Origin: JBMOLK01 sp049325575
Lineage (GTDB): Bacteria > Bacillota > Clostridia > Acetivibrionales > Acetivibrionaceae
Reading direction: 5' to 3'
Length of the DNA: 55,704 nucleotides
Assembly: GCA_049325575.1 (NCBI GenBank)
Contig: JBMOLK010000220.1
Span: 1 to 55,704, forward strand
Shown here: positions 1 through 9,265 of the stretch, one piece after another
Layout of the letters: every line of letters starts with the position of its first letter
Position numbering within the stretch: the stretch's first letter is position 1
Translations under genes and position numbers: made by a program
The notes under the pieces: generated by a model
The model's database searches: none
What the model saw: only the letters and a program-made list of their open reading frames with translations
What the model was told of the DNA's origin: nothing

Positions 1-228
1 AATTTCTGAAATAAACTTTTTAATGATTTCAAACCTGTTTATATATGCATTCTCTTTAAGTTTTTCTCTTAAATCTTTTGAAAGATTTGTCATCTCATCG
101 ATGTCTTTGACACCTTTATTTACCCACTGGAAGATCTGTTTTGCTCTGAATTTTTGCTGTCCCATTTGTGTTAGCAGGCTCCCCAGTTCTTCTATGGTCA
201 TATTAAGAAGGTCTATCTTCCCTCCCAT
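1..228 (-). CDS. rlmN: 23S rRNA/tRNA methyltransferase RlmN, N-terminal part (runs off window)
   Basis: Reading from the ATG at 228 toward position 1 gives 76 codons. They contain the conserved RlmN N-terminal pattern: a short helix (IEELGSLLTQMG), then KFRAKQIFQWV and DEMTNLSKDLREKL. RlmN is the radical-SAM enzyme that methylates C2 of A2503 in 23S rRNA and A37 of some tRNAs. The radical-SAM CxxxCxxC motif lies beyond the window edge and is not seen. A GGAG eight bases upstream, inside the last codons of rsmB, serves as ribosome-binding site, and only four bases separate the two genes, so they are translationally coupled. Confidence in the family is high despite truncation. Confidence 0.88.
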   Translation of the reverse strand, partial: MGGKIDLLNMTIEELGSLLTQMGQQKFRAKQIFQWVNKGVKDIDEMTNLSKDLREKLKENAYINRFEIIKKFISEI

Positions 229-232
229 TTAC

Positions 233-1585
233 TTAGCTCCTTTTCCTCATTCTTGCTATAAAAAACCCGTCTGTGCCCTCACTGTTGGGATATAACTGTA
301 TATACCCCTTTTTTTCACTATCTTTATTAAGTTCAGCTGGAACAAAGGGTGAAATATCCTCAAAATAAAATTCCTTGTTTCCTAAAATAAATCTTTCCAC
401 CACTTGTTGATTTTCTTCCGGTTCTATTGTACAAGTACTGTAAACAAGTACACCACCCGGCTTAACATACTTTGAAGATGTATCAAGTATCTTTTCCTGA
501 AGCCTGACAATCTCCTCTTTATCCCCGGTATTTCTTGCCCATTTGATGTCAGGCTTTCTTCTTAATATTCCAAGTCCCGTACAGGGCGCATCTACCAATA
601 CTCTGTCAGCTTTTCCAACCGATTCCTCATCCAGGATTGTTGCATCAAAAACTTCTGCTTTAATTATATTAAGTCCCAGTCTTCTTTTTGCATCACCTAT
701 GAGCCTGATTTTATGCTCATGCACGTCTCTTGCTATAACAGTACCCTTATTATTCATAAGCTGCGCAATATGGGTGGATTTTCCCCCAGGAGCACTGCAA
801 ACATCCAATACGAATTCTTCAGGCTTTGGGTCCAGAACTTTCCCAACCAGCATGGAGCTTTCATCCTGTACTTGAAAATATCCCTTGATAAAGGCATCCA
901 TATTCTGTACAGAGGATGGATTCTTTATTATCAAAGCGTCTTCAATATACTTTGAATCCTCCACCTCAAACCCATCATCTCTTAACTTGTCTGCAAGTTC
1001 TTTTTTTGAAGTTTTGAGGGTATTTACCCTGACTGTAAAAGGGGGAATCTTATTATTACTTATAAGAAGCCCCTCGGTAAACTCCTCTCCATAGCGGTTA
1101 AACCAATCCCTTACCATCCATTCAGGATGGGAGTACTTAACGGAAAGAAAGCCAACTGGATCTTTTTTTCTATCAGGATATTGAAAGCCATCCTTATTTC
1201 TTGCAATGTTCCTAAGCACAGCATTAACAAACCCGCTGCTGGCAGCGTGGCCGTATCTCTTAGCAAGCTTTACACTTTCATTTACCGCAGCAGATACAGG
1301 TATCTTGTCTGTGAAAACAAGTTGGTAAATACCTAGTCTCAAAACATTTAATATCCACGGTGAAAGCTTCTTCATCTTAATTGATGAGAACTTTCCAATT
1401 ATATAGTCGATAGTTAGTCTCCATTTCAAAGTGCCATATACAATATCTGTTATAAATGCTTTATCCAGGTCCTTGAATTCCTGCCCTTCAAGGTACTTGT
1501 TAAGTGAAATATTTGAGTATGCACCTTTTTTGTCTATATCGTATAAAATTTTAAGTGCAGTATCCCTTGGTATATCCAATGTCAT
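233..1585 (-). CDS. rsmB: 16S rRNA (cytosine-967-C5)-methyltransferase RsmB
   Basis: A 450-residue protein with an N-terminal NusB-like RNA-binding domain (about residues 1-140) and a C-terminal Rossmann methyltransferase domain. Visible motifs are the SAM-binding loop DVCSAPGGKSTH, motif IV DAPCTGLG with one catalytic cysteine, and motif VI YSTCTIEPEEN with the second. It methylates C967 of 16S rRNA. The reading frame is open 20 codons further upstream, but those codons overlap the end of the metallopeptidase gene. I take the ATG at 1585 because MTLDIPRDTALKIL matches the usual N-terminus and it starts just after the upstream stop at 1590. It lies in the priA-def-fmt operon directly before rlmN, a common clostridial order. 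Confidence 0.93.
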   Translation of the reverse strand: MTLDIPRDTALKILYDIDKKGAYSNISLNKYLEGQEFKDLDKAFITDIVYGTLKWRLTIDYIIGKFSSIKMKKLSPWILNVLRLGIYQLVFTDKIPVSAAVNESVKLAKRYGHAASSGFVNAVLRNIARNKDGFQYPDRKKDPVGFLSVKYSHPEWMVRDWFNRYGEEFTEGLLISNNKIPPFTVRVNTLKTSKKELADKLRDDGFEVEDSKYIEDALIIKNPSSVQNMDAFIKGYFQVQDESSMLVGKVLDPKPEEFVLDVCSAPGGKSTHIAQLMNNKGTVIARDVHEHKIRLIGDAKRRLGLNIIKAEVFDATILDEESVGKADRVLVDAPCTGLGILRRKPDIKWARNTGDKEEIVRLQEKILDTSSKYVKPGGVLVYSTCTIEPEENQQVVERFILGNKEFYFEDISPFVPAELNKDSEKKGYIQLYPNSEGTDGFFIARMRKRS

Positions 1586-1589
1586 AACT

Positions 1590-2282
1590 TTAATCGCTTC
1601 TTCTGTTTGCAAGTAAAATAAGACGCAGCAGGTTGGCCAGTGCAACAGCCGCAGATGCCACGTATGTCATGGCCGCTGCAGACAGAACTCTCTTTGCAGG
1701 ATCAATTTCATCGTAGTTGAGTATGCCGGTATCCTCAAGGGTGCGTATAGCCCTGCTGCTTGCATTAAACTCTACAGGAAGCGTTATAATATAAAACGCC
1801 ACTGCAGCAGAGAAAAGAATTATTCCTAAATTTATCAACATAGGAAAACCCAAAAATATACCGACTATAGCCATGGGAAATCCCAGTGAAGAACCTATAC
1901 CGGCAACAGGAACCAGTGTGCTTCTTAACACCAGTGGTGCATATCCGTTACCATGCTGTATGGCATGGCCGGTTTCATGGGCAGCAACACCTATTGCTGC
2001 AACAGAATTACTTCCATAAACCACCTGCGAAAGTCTTACAACCTTAGTCCTTGGGTCATAATGGTCTGAAAGCTCTCCGGCAACTGCCTCAACCCTGACA
2101 TCGTATAGACCGCTCCTGTCAAGGATAGCTCTTGCTATCTCTGCACCGGTCAGGCCTTTGCGGTTGGCTACACGGCTGTATTTGTTAAAAGTACTCTTTA
2201 CCTTGAACTGTGCATAAAGTGAAAACAATAAAGCAGGGACAACCAGCATAAAGTAATAAATATCAAATCCATATAAAAACAT
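1590..2282 (-). CDS. YugP-type neutral zinc metallopeptidase, membrane-bound
   Basis: The 230-residue protein has the zinc-protease signature AAHETGHAIQH near residue 100, where the two histidines of HExxH bind zinc and Glu is the catalytic base. There is one N-terminal membrane helix, hydrophobic stretches at about 120-165, and a C-terminal hydrophobic segment. This fits the YugP family (PF04298), whose substrate is unknown. The start is well supported: AAGGAGG lies seven bases before the ATG at 2282. The gene sits between the DUF116 gene and rsmB with short gaps, a neighbourhood common in clostridia that says little about substrate. Confidence 0.85.
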   Translation of the reverse strand: MFLYGFDIYYFMLVVPALLFSLYAQFKVKSTFNKYSRVANRKGLTGAEIARAILDRSGLYDVRVEAVAGELSDHYDPRTKVVRLSQVVYGSNSVAAIGVAAHETGHAIQHGNGYAPLVLRSTLVPVAGIGSSLGFPMAIVGIFLGFPMLINLGIILFSAAVAFYIITLPVEFNASSRAIRTLEDTGILNYDEIDPAKRVLSAAAMTYVASAAVALANLLRLILLANRRSD

Positions 2283-2297
2283 ATAAAAACCTCCTTT

Positions 2298-3062
2298 TTA
2301 CTCCTGGCCTTCGACAATACTATCAAGCCTGTATTTTAAAGCATTAACATCTACAAATGTATTATAGCACGGTCCGTTAGGCCTGTCATTTATTAGTCCG
2401 ATAACCGGAATCTTCCCTACATCAATTATACCGCTTGTTAAGTCCCTTTCGCAAGCAACAGACAGTATTAGCCTGGGCCTATTCCTTAAAACAATATTTC
2501 TTGCTGCAGTGCCGCCAGTCACAACATATACCCTGACACCCTTTTGCCTTGCTACTTCTGCTATATCACCGATTGTACATTTTCCACACCGCCTGCAGTT
2601 ATCTATATCATTTGTAATTTTATACCCACACTCCGAATACTGCAAACAATGGGGAAGAAGTATCAAAACATCCTGTGGCAAGTACTTTTTATACCGTGCA
2701 TTTACCAGCAGGTTGTTAAACTCTATATAAAACTTTCTTATAGTGTCCTTGCTTCCCTTAAATACATCTGACAGGAATATTATTAAAGGCAGCAAAGCCC
2801 TTAGTCCTATCCTTGCTATGGATAAAACTGTTCTATTTGCGCCTTTTGCCTTATATACATAAAAAATTGCCAAAGCGGAAGTCAAATAAAATAATGTTAT
2901 TATTATTGTCAACAGTATCAAAATTAATAATACAAAGTTATATGTATTTATTGTAGAATAGTAGTAAAAAAATCCAAATAAAATCAATACAGATAAAAAT
3001 AACAGAAGCAAAACTCCCGATAAAAAAACAAACTTTCTGAAACTGTTATCCAAGTACTTCAC
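2298..3062 (-). CDS. DUF116 family protein, membrane-anchored, cysteine-rich
   Basis: The 254-residue protein has two predicted membrane helices near the N-terminus (about residues 10-35 and 40-70). A cytoplasmic domain carries conserved cysteines: CLQYSECGYK, CRRCGKC, VACERDL and NGPCYNT. That is the DUF116 pattern (PF01976). The cysteine spacing suggests metal or iron-sulfur binding, which is inference. The start is GTG at 3062, overlapping the last 17 bases of fmt, so translation is coupled. The function of the family is not established; its regular place next to fmt and rsmB suggests a housekeeping role. Confidence 0.8.
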   Translation of the reverse strand: MKYLDNSFRKFVFLSGVLLLLFLSVLILFGFFYYYSTINTYNFVLLILILLTIIITLFYLTSALAIFYVYKAKGANRTVLSIARIGLRALLPLIIFLSDVFKGSKDTIRKFYIEFNNLLVNARYKKYLPQDVLILLPHCLQYSECGYKITNDIDNCRRCGKCTIGDIAEVARQKGVRVYVVTGGTAARNIVLRNRPRLILSVACERDLTSGIIDVGKIPVIGLINDRPNGPCYNTFVDVNALKYRLDSIVEGQE

Positions 3063-3987
3063 CCTCGTCCATCCTATGGCCGCAAATATAGTCCCCTATA
3101 CACATCCTTCTGCAGGACTCAAATTGGACCTCCTTAATATCCACCACTCCGGTACCACAAGCAACAATAAGCCCGTCCTTACCTACTTCACATATAGTCC
3201 CTGGCTTGTAACCGTGTTTTTTTTCATTGACAACCGAAGTCATCCACACCTTCATAGCATCACCTTGATAATATGTAAAAGCTCCCGGCCATGGGTTGGT
3301 CCCCCTTACCAGGTTATGAACTTCTCGTGCCGATTTTGACCAGTCAATAAGACCTACATCCTTACTTATAATAGGAGCATACGTAGCTTCCTCTTCTGCC
3401 TGGGGTATCCTCTCAAGAGTCCCTTCTTCAAGCTTTCTTAGAGTCTCCTTAAGAACCACGGCGCCAAGGACAGCCAGCTTATCATGCAGTTCTCCCGCTG
3501 TCATATCTTCGGTTATTTCAATTTCACCTTTTAGCAGTATATCTCCTGTGTCCATACCGATATCAGTATACATGGTTGTAATACCCGTTACCTTTTCCCC
3601 ATTGATTATTGCCCAATGGACAGGCGCAGCTCCCCTGTACTTTGGAAGAAGTGATCCGTGTACGTTTATACAGCCTAAGGGAGGAATATCAAGCACATCC
3701 ATTGGAAGTATCTTGCCATAGGCAGCAGTAACCAGCAGATCGGGCTTAATTTCCTTAAGGGCTTCCACAAACTCCTTTGTCTTTACTTTAGCCGGCTGCA
3801 GGACAGTTATCTCTTTTTGATCCGCATACTCCTTTACAGGAGGCATGGCCACCTTTTTCCCCCTACCCTTGGGTTTGTCGGGCTGTGTTATAACTGCAGC
3901 CACATCATATCCTTCATTAACAAGCATATCAAGACTTGGGAGTGCAAACTCCGGAGTTCCCATGAATACTATTCTCAAAGCTGTCAC
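3046..3987 (-). CDS. fmt: Methionyl-tRNA formyltransferase
   Basis: It formylates Met-tRNAfMet using 10-formyl-tetrahydrofolate to make the initiator tRNA. The sequence shows the N-terminal RIVFMGTPEFALPSL strand-loop, TQPDKPKGRGKK, the catalytic-site segment NVHGSLLPKYRGAAPVHWAIINGE, and the C-terminal OB-like domain (about 205-313). Length (about 310 residues) is normal. Two starts are possible: GTG at 3987, overlapping the def stop as GTGA, or TTG at 3978, which has AGGTGA five bases upstream and gives the familiar N-terminus MRIVFMGT. The overlap with def (which removes the same formyl group) is the classical def-fmt arrangement. Confidence 0.95.
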   Translation of the reverse strand: MTALRIVFMGTPEFALPSLDMLVNEGYDVAAVITQPDKPKGRGKKVAMPPVKEYADQKEITVLQPAKVKTKEFVEALKEIKPDLLVTAAYGKILPMDVLDIPPLGCINVHGSLLPKYRGAAPVHWAIINGEKVTGITTMYTDIGMDTGDILLKGEIEITEDMTAGELHDKLAVLGAVVLKETLRKLEEGTLERIPQAEEEATYAPIISKDVGLIDWSKSAREVHNLVRGTNPWPGAFTYYQGDAMKVWMTSVVNEKKHGYKPGTICEVGKDGLIVACGTGVVDIKEVQFESCRRMCIGDYICGHRMDEGEVLG

Positions 3988-4448
3988 CTCATCTCATCCT
4001 TATCAATGAACCTTATAACCTTGTCTTTAAACAGAATTCCGTTAAGATGGTCGATTTCATGGCAAAGTGCTCTTGCAAGAAGCCCCTGACCTTCTATTGT
4101 TATTGTTTCACCTTTTGAATTCATAGCCTCAACTACAACCATCTCCGGTCTTTTTACCTCTCCTGCAACGCCTGGAATACTTAAACAGCCTTCGATATCG
4201 ATCTCTTCCCCGGCTTCTTTTATTATCCTGGGATTAATCAGCTCTATCAGGCCTTCTCCAACATCAATAACCACTATCCTCTTTAGGATGCCTACCTGTG
4301 GAGCAGCAAGCCCCACTCCGTTGGCATCATACATTGTATCTGCCATATCCTTTAAAAGGGTCAATATCCTTTCATCTATAACATCAACATTTTTGGATAT
4401 CTTTCTTAATACTTCATCATCTTCTTTTCTAATATTTCTAATAGCCAT
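3984..4448 (-). CDS. def: Peptide deformylase (type 1)
   Basis: A 154-residue metalloenzyme that removes the N-formyl group from nascent proteins. All three family motifs are present: GVGLAAPQVG, EGCLS (metal-binding Cys) and HEIDHLNG (HExxH metal ligands and catalytic Glu). GGGGGAA lies close upstream of the ATG at 4448. It is followed by fmt with a four-base overlap and preceded by priA with a 60-base gap containing no convincing terminator. Confidence 0.96.
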   Translation of the reverse strand: MAIRNIRKEDDEVLRKISKNVDVIDERILTLLKDMADTMYDANGVGLAAPQVGILKRIVVIDVGEGLIELINPRIIKEAGEEIDIEGCLSIPGVAGEVKRPEMVVVEAMNSKGETITIEGQGLLARALCHEIDHLNGILFKDKVIRFIDKDEMR

Positions 4449-4508
4449 GTGACTTCCCCCATATTTTTTATTAACCTTATGTTAATTACAGCAAAATTAT
4501 AAATTGTA

Positions 4509-6956
4509 TTATAACATATTAACGGGATTTATATCCACACTTAAAGCAACAGAATTTTTCCCGTTATTAGAGTAAAATCCATCGGAAATTTTGGTAAGCA
4601 TATTTATAAGTCTATCCAACTCTCTACATTTTATCACTATTCTCCATCTATATTTATTCTTGATCTTTGATAAAGGTGCCCTTGAGGGCCCTAATATCTG
4701 TACCCCCTCATCGGTATTACCAAAGAACTCATCCGCCTTTTTCCTAATATCAACTGCCTTACCCAACACCAACCTGTCGGTTGTACCACTTACCAATATA
4801 GATGCAAGATTGGTAAAAGGAGGATATAACAGCTTTTCTCTAAGCAGGATTTCCTTGTTGTAGAAAGAAGTATAGTCCTGATTACAGGCACATATAATAC
4901 TAAAATTCTCTGTATTGTATGTCTGTATTACAACTCTTCCGGAAAGCTCTCCCCTTCCTGCCCTTCCTGCAACCTGTGTTATCAGCTGAAATGTCCTCTC
5001 GGTAGCTTTATAATCTCCTGTGTTTAAAAGGCTGTCAGCAGCTAGTACTCCCACCAAAGTTACTTTGGGAAAGTCATGTCCCTTGGCAATCATCTGGGTA
5101 CCCACCATAATGTCTACTTCATTATCACGAAAGCTCTTTAGTATATTTTCATGTGAGTTTTTATGGGTTGTAGTATCCATATCCATTCTTATTACTTTAC
5201 AATCCTCAAAATGCTTTTTTAGTTCTTCTTCTATTTTCTGTGTTCCCGTTCCAAAGCTTTTTATATGGCTGCTTTTACATTTCGGGCAGATCTTTGGATT
5301 TTTTATTGTGTACCCGCAGTAATGGCATATTAACCTTTCATCATGTGCATGGTAAGTAAGCGAAACATTGCAATTCGGGCACTTTAGCGCATAGCCGCAG
5401 CTTCTGCACAAAATAAAGGATGCATAACCTCTCCTGTTTAAGAAAATAATTGTCTGCTGCTTAATATCTATATTCCTTCTGATCTCTTCATGCAACTTTC
5501 TGCTAAAAACCGACCTGTTGCCGTCACTTAGCTCATTTCTCATATCAACAATCTGAACTTGGGGCAATACCTGGTTATTTGCCCTTTTAGTCATCTCCAC
5601 AAGCTCTATCTTCTCTGATTTAGCCCTAAAATATGTCTCTACCGATGGCGTTGCCGACCCGTATATCAATACGGCATTATCAAGTGCACATCTTTGTGCC
5701 GCAATATCAGCCGCGTGATACTTTGGAGTTATCTCTGATTTATATGAATTCTCGTGTTCCTCGTCAATTATTACAAGCCCTAGATCTTTAAAAGGGGCAA
5801 ATACGGCGGACCTGGCTCCAACCACTACTTTAACCTTCTCATCCTTTACAAGCCTCCATTGGTCATACCTTTCTCCTAATGACAGCCTGCTGTGCAGTAC
5901 AGCTACATCATCCCCGAACCTTCCCTTAAATCTTTCAACCATCTGTGGTGTCAGTGATATTTCCGGAACAAGCACAATAGCTTGTTTCCCTTTATCAATA
6001 CAATGTTTTATTAACTGAAGATAAACCTCTGTTTTACCGCTTCCGGTAATCCCATGCAATAATACTTCTTTAAACCTTTCTTCGTCAAGCATCTTTTTTA
6101 CTTTACTTAAAACAATCTCCTGCTGTTCTGTAGGTATCAAAGGTAAGGTTTTAGTAAAAGAGCTGCTTGATACAGGGTCTCTGATAACTTCAATTTCTCT
6201 GTAGTCAATATATTCATATTTCCTAAGGGTCTCAAGAACACCCTGGGATACACCTGCAAACCTTATAATATCACTGGCTGCAATGTACTCATTCTCAATG
6301 AGCATCTCAAGTATCCTTATATGCTTTATGTTTTTAATCCTGTTGCTCTCAATATCTTCGATAACTTCTTCCAAAGGCTTAACAAGGTATACAACTCTAA
6401 CTTGCTTTTCTCTCACCCGTCTGGTAAACTCTTCAAATATACTTATAATACCCATTTCCATTAAGTTATCAAGGTGTTTGGAAATTCCTTTTATATTTAA
6501 AGCACTTTTTAGTTCATCATACTCCATTTCATTTCCATATTCACGAAGCTTATCAGTTATCCTTCCAAGATTCCCTTTTAAGGAATCTTCATAATTTATA
6601 AGCTTTATTATTTTTGAACTTTTTACACCTATCCCTGGTGGAAGCATACACTTAACAACATCCGAATAAGTGCATATATACCTTTGCTTCATCCATTTGG
6701 CCAGCTTTATCATACCGGGACTTATAACAGGCTTTTGGTCAACTACCCTGTTTATCTCTTTTAATCCATCCTTTTCCGATTCTTCACATACATCAAAAAC
6801 ATATGCCTCTATAAGCCTGTTGGCACTGCCAAAAGGGACAATAACCCTAATACCCGGAACTATCTTATCAATATATTCATCCGGTATTATATAGTGGTAC
6901 TCTTTATCGAACTTTCTAGTGGAATTACTTATTATAACTGAAGCAATATTTTTCAT
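4509..6956 (-). CDS. priA: Primosomal protein N' (replication restart helicase)
   Basis: PriA is a 3'-to-5' superfamily 2 helicase that reloads the replisome at stalled forks. The 815-residue protein has an N-terminal 3'-DNA-end-binding domain (about 1-105) and a winged-helix segment. Its helicase core shows Walker A GITGSGKTEVYL and motif II IIDEEHE. A zinc module holds four cysteine pairs (CRSCG, CPNC, CHYC, CPKC), and a C-terminal helicase lobe follows (GTQMIAKGHDFP, QVAGRAGRG). GGAAGGGG sits just upstream of the ATG. It is the first gene of the priA-def-fmt operon; a palindromic repeat copy lies 48 bases upstream, in the region that should hold its promoter. Confidence 0.96.
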   Translation of the reverse strand: MKNIASVIISNSTRKFDKEYHYIIPDEYIDKIVPGIRVIVPFGSANRLIEAYVFDVCEESEKDGLKEINRVVDQKPVISPGMIKLAKWMKQRYICTYSDVVKCMLPPGIGVKSSKIIKLINYEDSLKGNLGRITDKLREYGNEMEYDELKSALNIKGISKHLDNLMEMGIISIFEEFTRRVREKQVRVVYLVKPLEEVIEDIESNRIKNIKHIRILEMLIENEYIAASDIIRFAGVSQGVLETLRKYEYIDYREIEVIRDPVSSSSFTKTLPLIPTEQQEIVLSKVKKMLDEERFKEVLLHGITGSGKTEVYLQLIKHCIDKGKQAIVLVPEISLTPQMVERFKGRFGDDVAVLHSRLSLGERYDQWRLVKDEKVKVVVGARSAVFAPFKDLGLVIIDEEHENSYKSEITPKYHAADIAAQRCALDNAVLIYGSATPSVETYFRAKSEKIELVEMTKRANNQVLPQVQIVDMRNELSDGNRSVFSRKLHEEIRRNIDIKQQTIIFLNRRGYASFILCRSCGYALKCPNCNVSLTYHAHDERLICHYCGYTIKNPKICPKCKSSHIKSFGTGTQKIEEELKKHFEDCKVIRMDMDTTTHKNSHENILKSFRDNEVDIMVGTQMIAKGHDFPKVTLVGVLAADSLLNTGDYKATERTFQLITQVAGRAGRGELSGRVVIQTYNTENFSIICACNQDYTSFYNKEILLREKLLYPPFTNLASILVSGTTDRLVLGKAVDIRKKADEFFGNTDEGVQILGPSRAPLSKIKNKYRWRIVIKCRELDRLINMLTKISDGFYSNNGKNSVALSVDINPVNML

Positions 6957-7004
6957 TATAGCCCCTTCCAGTGTGATTTATATATAGATAGCAAGGACTT
7001 CTAT

Positions 7005-7103
7005 AGAGATCGAACTGTAAAAGTAGATAAACAAGATAGGCAAGCCATTTATATCAAATTAGCAGAGCGAATTATATGTTTATCTTTACAGTTCGTTATC
7101 TCT
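7005..7103 (+). repeat. Nested palindromic repeat, copy A (about 100 bp)
   Basis: The core begins AGAGATCGAACTGTAAA and ends TTTACAGTTCGTTATCTCT. These arms pair with each other, and GATAAAC pairs with GTTTATC further in. The central hairpin, intact in other copies (AAGCC-TTTGA against TCAAAT-GGCTT), is decayed here. Related copies lie at 14700-14797, 15751-15850, 18835-18934 and 55417-55516. This copy is between priA and the terminator of the P-loop gene. AGTG at 6970 and CACT at 7141 may mark wider ends, but the outer arms are poorly conserved. Confidence 0.85.
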
Positions 7104-7151
7104 AAAAATCAATATTTTATATTATAACAATATGGCTGCCCACTAATCAAT

Positions 7152-7183
7152 AAAAAAGCCGGAGATAACTTTCCCCAGCCTTC
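7152..7183 (-). terminator. Rho-independent terminator after the P-loop gene
   Basis: On the minus strand AAGGCTGGGGA pairs (with G-T wobbles) with TCTCCGGCTTT across a short loop, followed by a run of T. It lies downstream of the P-loop protein gene and upstream of priA, so it separates the two transcription units. Confidence 0.6.
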
Positions 7184-7237
7184 TTAATAACATCTATACA
7201 CTGCATAAATAAAAAAGATCCTTTTAATCCAGCCCTT

Positions 7238-7657
7238 CTAATAACATTCCCTGACAAACTCCGGCATGGAATCAGGATCACCTTCTAATGAGACATAAAA
7301 ATCTATACTATACTTGTCTGAAAGTTTTTTCAATCCATCAAATAACTCTCTTAATGAATCGGTATTATCTTTAGCTATATTTGCTATGTCGTCAATAAAC
7401 ACTCCTTTGATGTCGTAGTCTTCTGAAATAATTCCGCAGATAAAACCTAGAAAAGTACATGAACTGCTGATGTTGACAGGAAATTCCGATAAATTGATGA
7501 ACCTTACTTTGTGATTCAAGTCATACATTAACTGGCTGCTGCCATCGATAAAAACCACGTCGCCTGAATCTGTGGATGCAAGACTGTTTGCAGAATCTAC
7601 AAGAACCCTTGTCTTTCCCACGCCTTTTTTGCCACATATCACTTTAATCATCGGCAT
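7238..7657 (-). CDS. Small P-loop NTPase of unknown function
   Basis: The 139-residue protein begins with a Walker A motif (CGKKGVGKTRVL) and has a Walker B-like strand (IKGVFIDDIA, about residues 84-93), so it probably binds ATP or GTP. No further domain is recognisable and I assign no function. AGGAAGGA lies upstream and could serve either ATG 7657 or ATG 7651 (MIKVICG). It follows the polyprenyl synthase gene by 89 bases and may be the last gene of the apbE transcript. The terminator at 7152-7183 ends the unit. Confidence 0.7.
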   Translation of the reverse strand: MPMIKVICGKKGVGKTRVLVDSANSLASTDSGDVVFIDGSSQLMYDLNHKVRFINLSEFPVNISSSCTFLGFICGIISEDYDIKGVFIDDIANIAKDNTDSLRELFDGLKKLSDKYSIDFYVSLEGDPDSMPEFVRECY

Positions 7658-7746
7658 CTATCCTTCCTAATTATACTCTTATAATTATACGATAATATAA
7701 ATCTCCAATGATTTCAAGCACATTTTAATAGAATATTCATTTTAAT

Positions 7747-8709
7747 TCAACTCATTTTTAAGTCTGTAATAATATTCTCAAAAACTTTTCTGTATTTGCT
7801 GTGGGGAAGTTCACCCAAAACCTTAAGTCCTCTTTCTATATAACGATTGAGAAGACTAATGGACTCATCTATCCCTCCCGAATCCTTTATCATTTCCGTA
7901 ATATTGTTTAATTCTTCAATAGTTACATTACCTTTCTTATTCATAAATTCATACAGACTCTTCCTTATACTATCCTTTTTACGAATACCCATAATTGCGG
8001 GTAAGGTTACAACACCTTCCGCAATATCATTACCTACGGGTTTTCCTAACACATCCTTAAGCTGAACAAAATTATCAATATCATCCTTTATCTGAAAAGC
8101 TATCCCGTAGTACAGACCAAACCTGGACAATTTCCTGGAAACCCTGTTTGAACACCCTGATATATCAGCTCCTAAAGAGCACGCTGCACTAAAAAGAACC
8201 GCAGTTTTTCTTATTATCCTTTTAAGATAGGTAAAAACAGATATGTTAATATTGTATTTATCCTGGTACTGGTCAACCTCACCTTCGCATATCATCTTAA
8301 TTCCCTTTGCCACCAGAGCAAGTTTATCAACCGGAAGATTGCCGGAGAGCATCAACACAGCCTTGGTATACAGAAAATCTCCGGTGTATACAGCCATATC
8401 CACGCCAAACTTTTCAGAAACTGTTATTTTGCCGCGCCTTAGCTTTGTACGGTCTATAACGTCATCATGGACAAGTGTCGCTGTATGAAGAATTTCAACT
8501 GCACTTGCAACAGGTATAATCTTCCTTCTATTATACCTGCCGAATTTTGAAGCCAATATAACAAAAGCAGGTCTTAGTCTTTTACCCCCTGCACGCACAA
8601 GACTGCCTACTGCTTCTTCAAGAAGCTTGTTTTTTGATTTTACACTCTCTGATATGGATTCTTCGACCAATATCAGCTCATCTTTTATTTCCGGGTAATT
8701 TGCCCACAA
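7747..8709 (-). CDS. trans-Polyprenyl diphosphate synthase (HepT/DmkB-like)
   Basis: The enzyme elongates allylic diphosphates with isopentenyl diphosphate to make long prenyl chains for quinones or carriers. The first aspartate-rich motif is intact (HDDVIDRTKLRRG). The second reads QIKDDIDNF, with Asn in place of the last Asp of DDxxD, a modest variation. GGKRLRPAF is the usual substrate-binding start. At 320 residues it has normal length. The start is TTG at 8709 with GGGG upstream. It lies 25 bases after the Gx-type membrane protein gene; this pairing and the NADH dehydrogenase nearby suggest it supplies the side chain of a quinone. Chain length cannot be read from sequence. Confidence 0.87.
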   Translation of the reverse strand: MWANYPEIKDELILVEESISESVKSKNKLLEEAVGSLVRAGGKRLRPAFVILASKFGRYNRRKIIPVASAVEILHTATLVHDDVIDRTKLRRGKITVSEKFGVDMAVYTGDFLYTKAVLMLSGNLPVDKLALVAKGIKMICEGEVDQYQDKYNINISVFTYLKRIIRKTAVLFSAACSLGADISGCSNRVSRKLSRFGLYYGIAFQIKDDIDNFVQLKDVLGKPVGNDIAEGVVTLPAIMGIRKKDSIRKSLYEFMNKKGNVTIEELNNITEMIKDSGGIDESISLLNRYIERGLKVLGELPHSKYRKVFENIITDLKMS

Positions 8710-8734
8710 TATGCTTCATCCCCACTTCTTAATT

Positions 8735-9247
8735 TCACGCATCAAATATTTTTGCTCTTCTTAAAGCATTCTCTAAAAAGCTGCTTGCCAATCCGACAAA
8801 AAAACCCATAATACAGCCTGATATAAGAAGGACGGGAAGAATAGCAGCTACGGCCAGGTCTTTCATTACAAGAGCAGCAATGGCAATCTGGCCTATGTTA
8901 TGTGCTATTGCTCCAGCTATACTTATACCAACGATACTAAACAGATTTGGACGAACCTTGTATAAAACAGTCATAACTATAGTACTTAGAATCCCTCCGG
9001 CTATACTAAACAAGAAAAACGTCAACCCGCCGCCAAATACTGACGAAAGAACACATCTTACGAGGACAACAGCCAAAGCTTCTTTAAATCCAAAAAAGAT
9101 TATAACAATCAAAGTAATAATATTGGCAAGTCCTAGTTTTACACCGGGTACCGGTACCGGAACGGGTATCCAAGATTCAATTATTGACAAGATCAAAGCT
9201 TGTGAAACCAGCAATGCAAGTAAAACTATCCTTTTAGTCCTGTTCAC
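8735..9247 (-). CDS. Gx transporter family membrane protein (EetB-like / 'HepS component I')
   Basis: A 170-residue protein with five or six hydrophobic helices and the family hallmark ESWIPVPVPVPGVKLGLANI near residue 25. It belongs to COG4769/PF07456, once called heptaprenyl diphosphate synthase component I and now grouped with Gx transporters. The Listeria homologue EetB acts in extracellular electron transfer. GTG start at 9247 with AGGGG six bases upstream. It lies between the NusG-domain-II gene and the polyprenyl synthase gene, all closely spaced. The exact substrate or role is unknown. Confidence 0.83.
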   Translation of the reverse strand: MNRTKRIVLLALLVSQALILSIIESWIPVPVPVPGVKLGLANIITLIVIIFFGFKEALAVVLVRCVLSSVFGGGLTFFLFSIAGGILSTIVMTVLYKVRPNLFSIVGISIAGAIAHNIGQIAIAALVMKDLAVAAILPVLLISGCIMGFFVGLASSFLENALRRAKIFDA

Positions 9248-9265
9248 ACAATACCCCTTATATCT

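Noticed and set aside
7005..7103. tRNA or known small RNA at the palindromic repeat
   Set aside because: The fold is a long nested hairpin, not a cloverleaf, and no conserved tRNA loop sequences are present.
7238..7657. Calling the P-loop protein a PilT-type twitching motility ATPase
   Set aside because: At 139 residues with only Walker A and a weak Walker B it lacks the PilT domains; the name cannot be supported.
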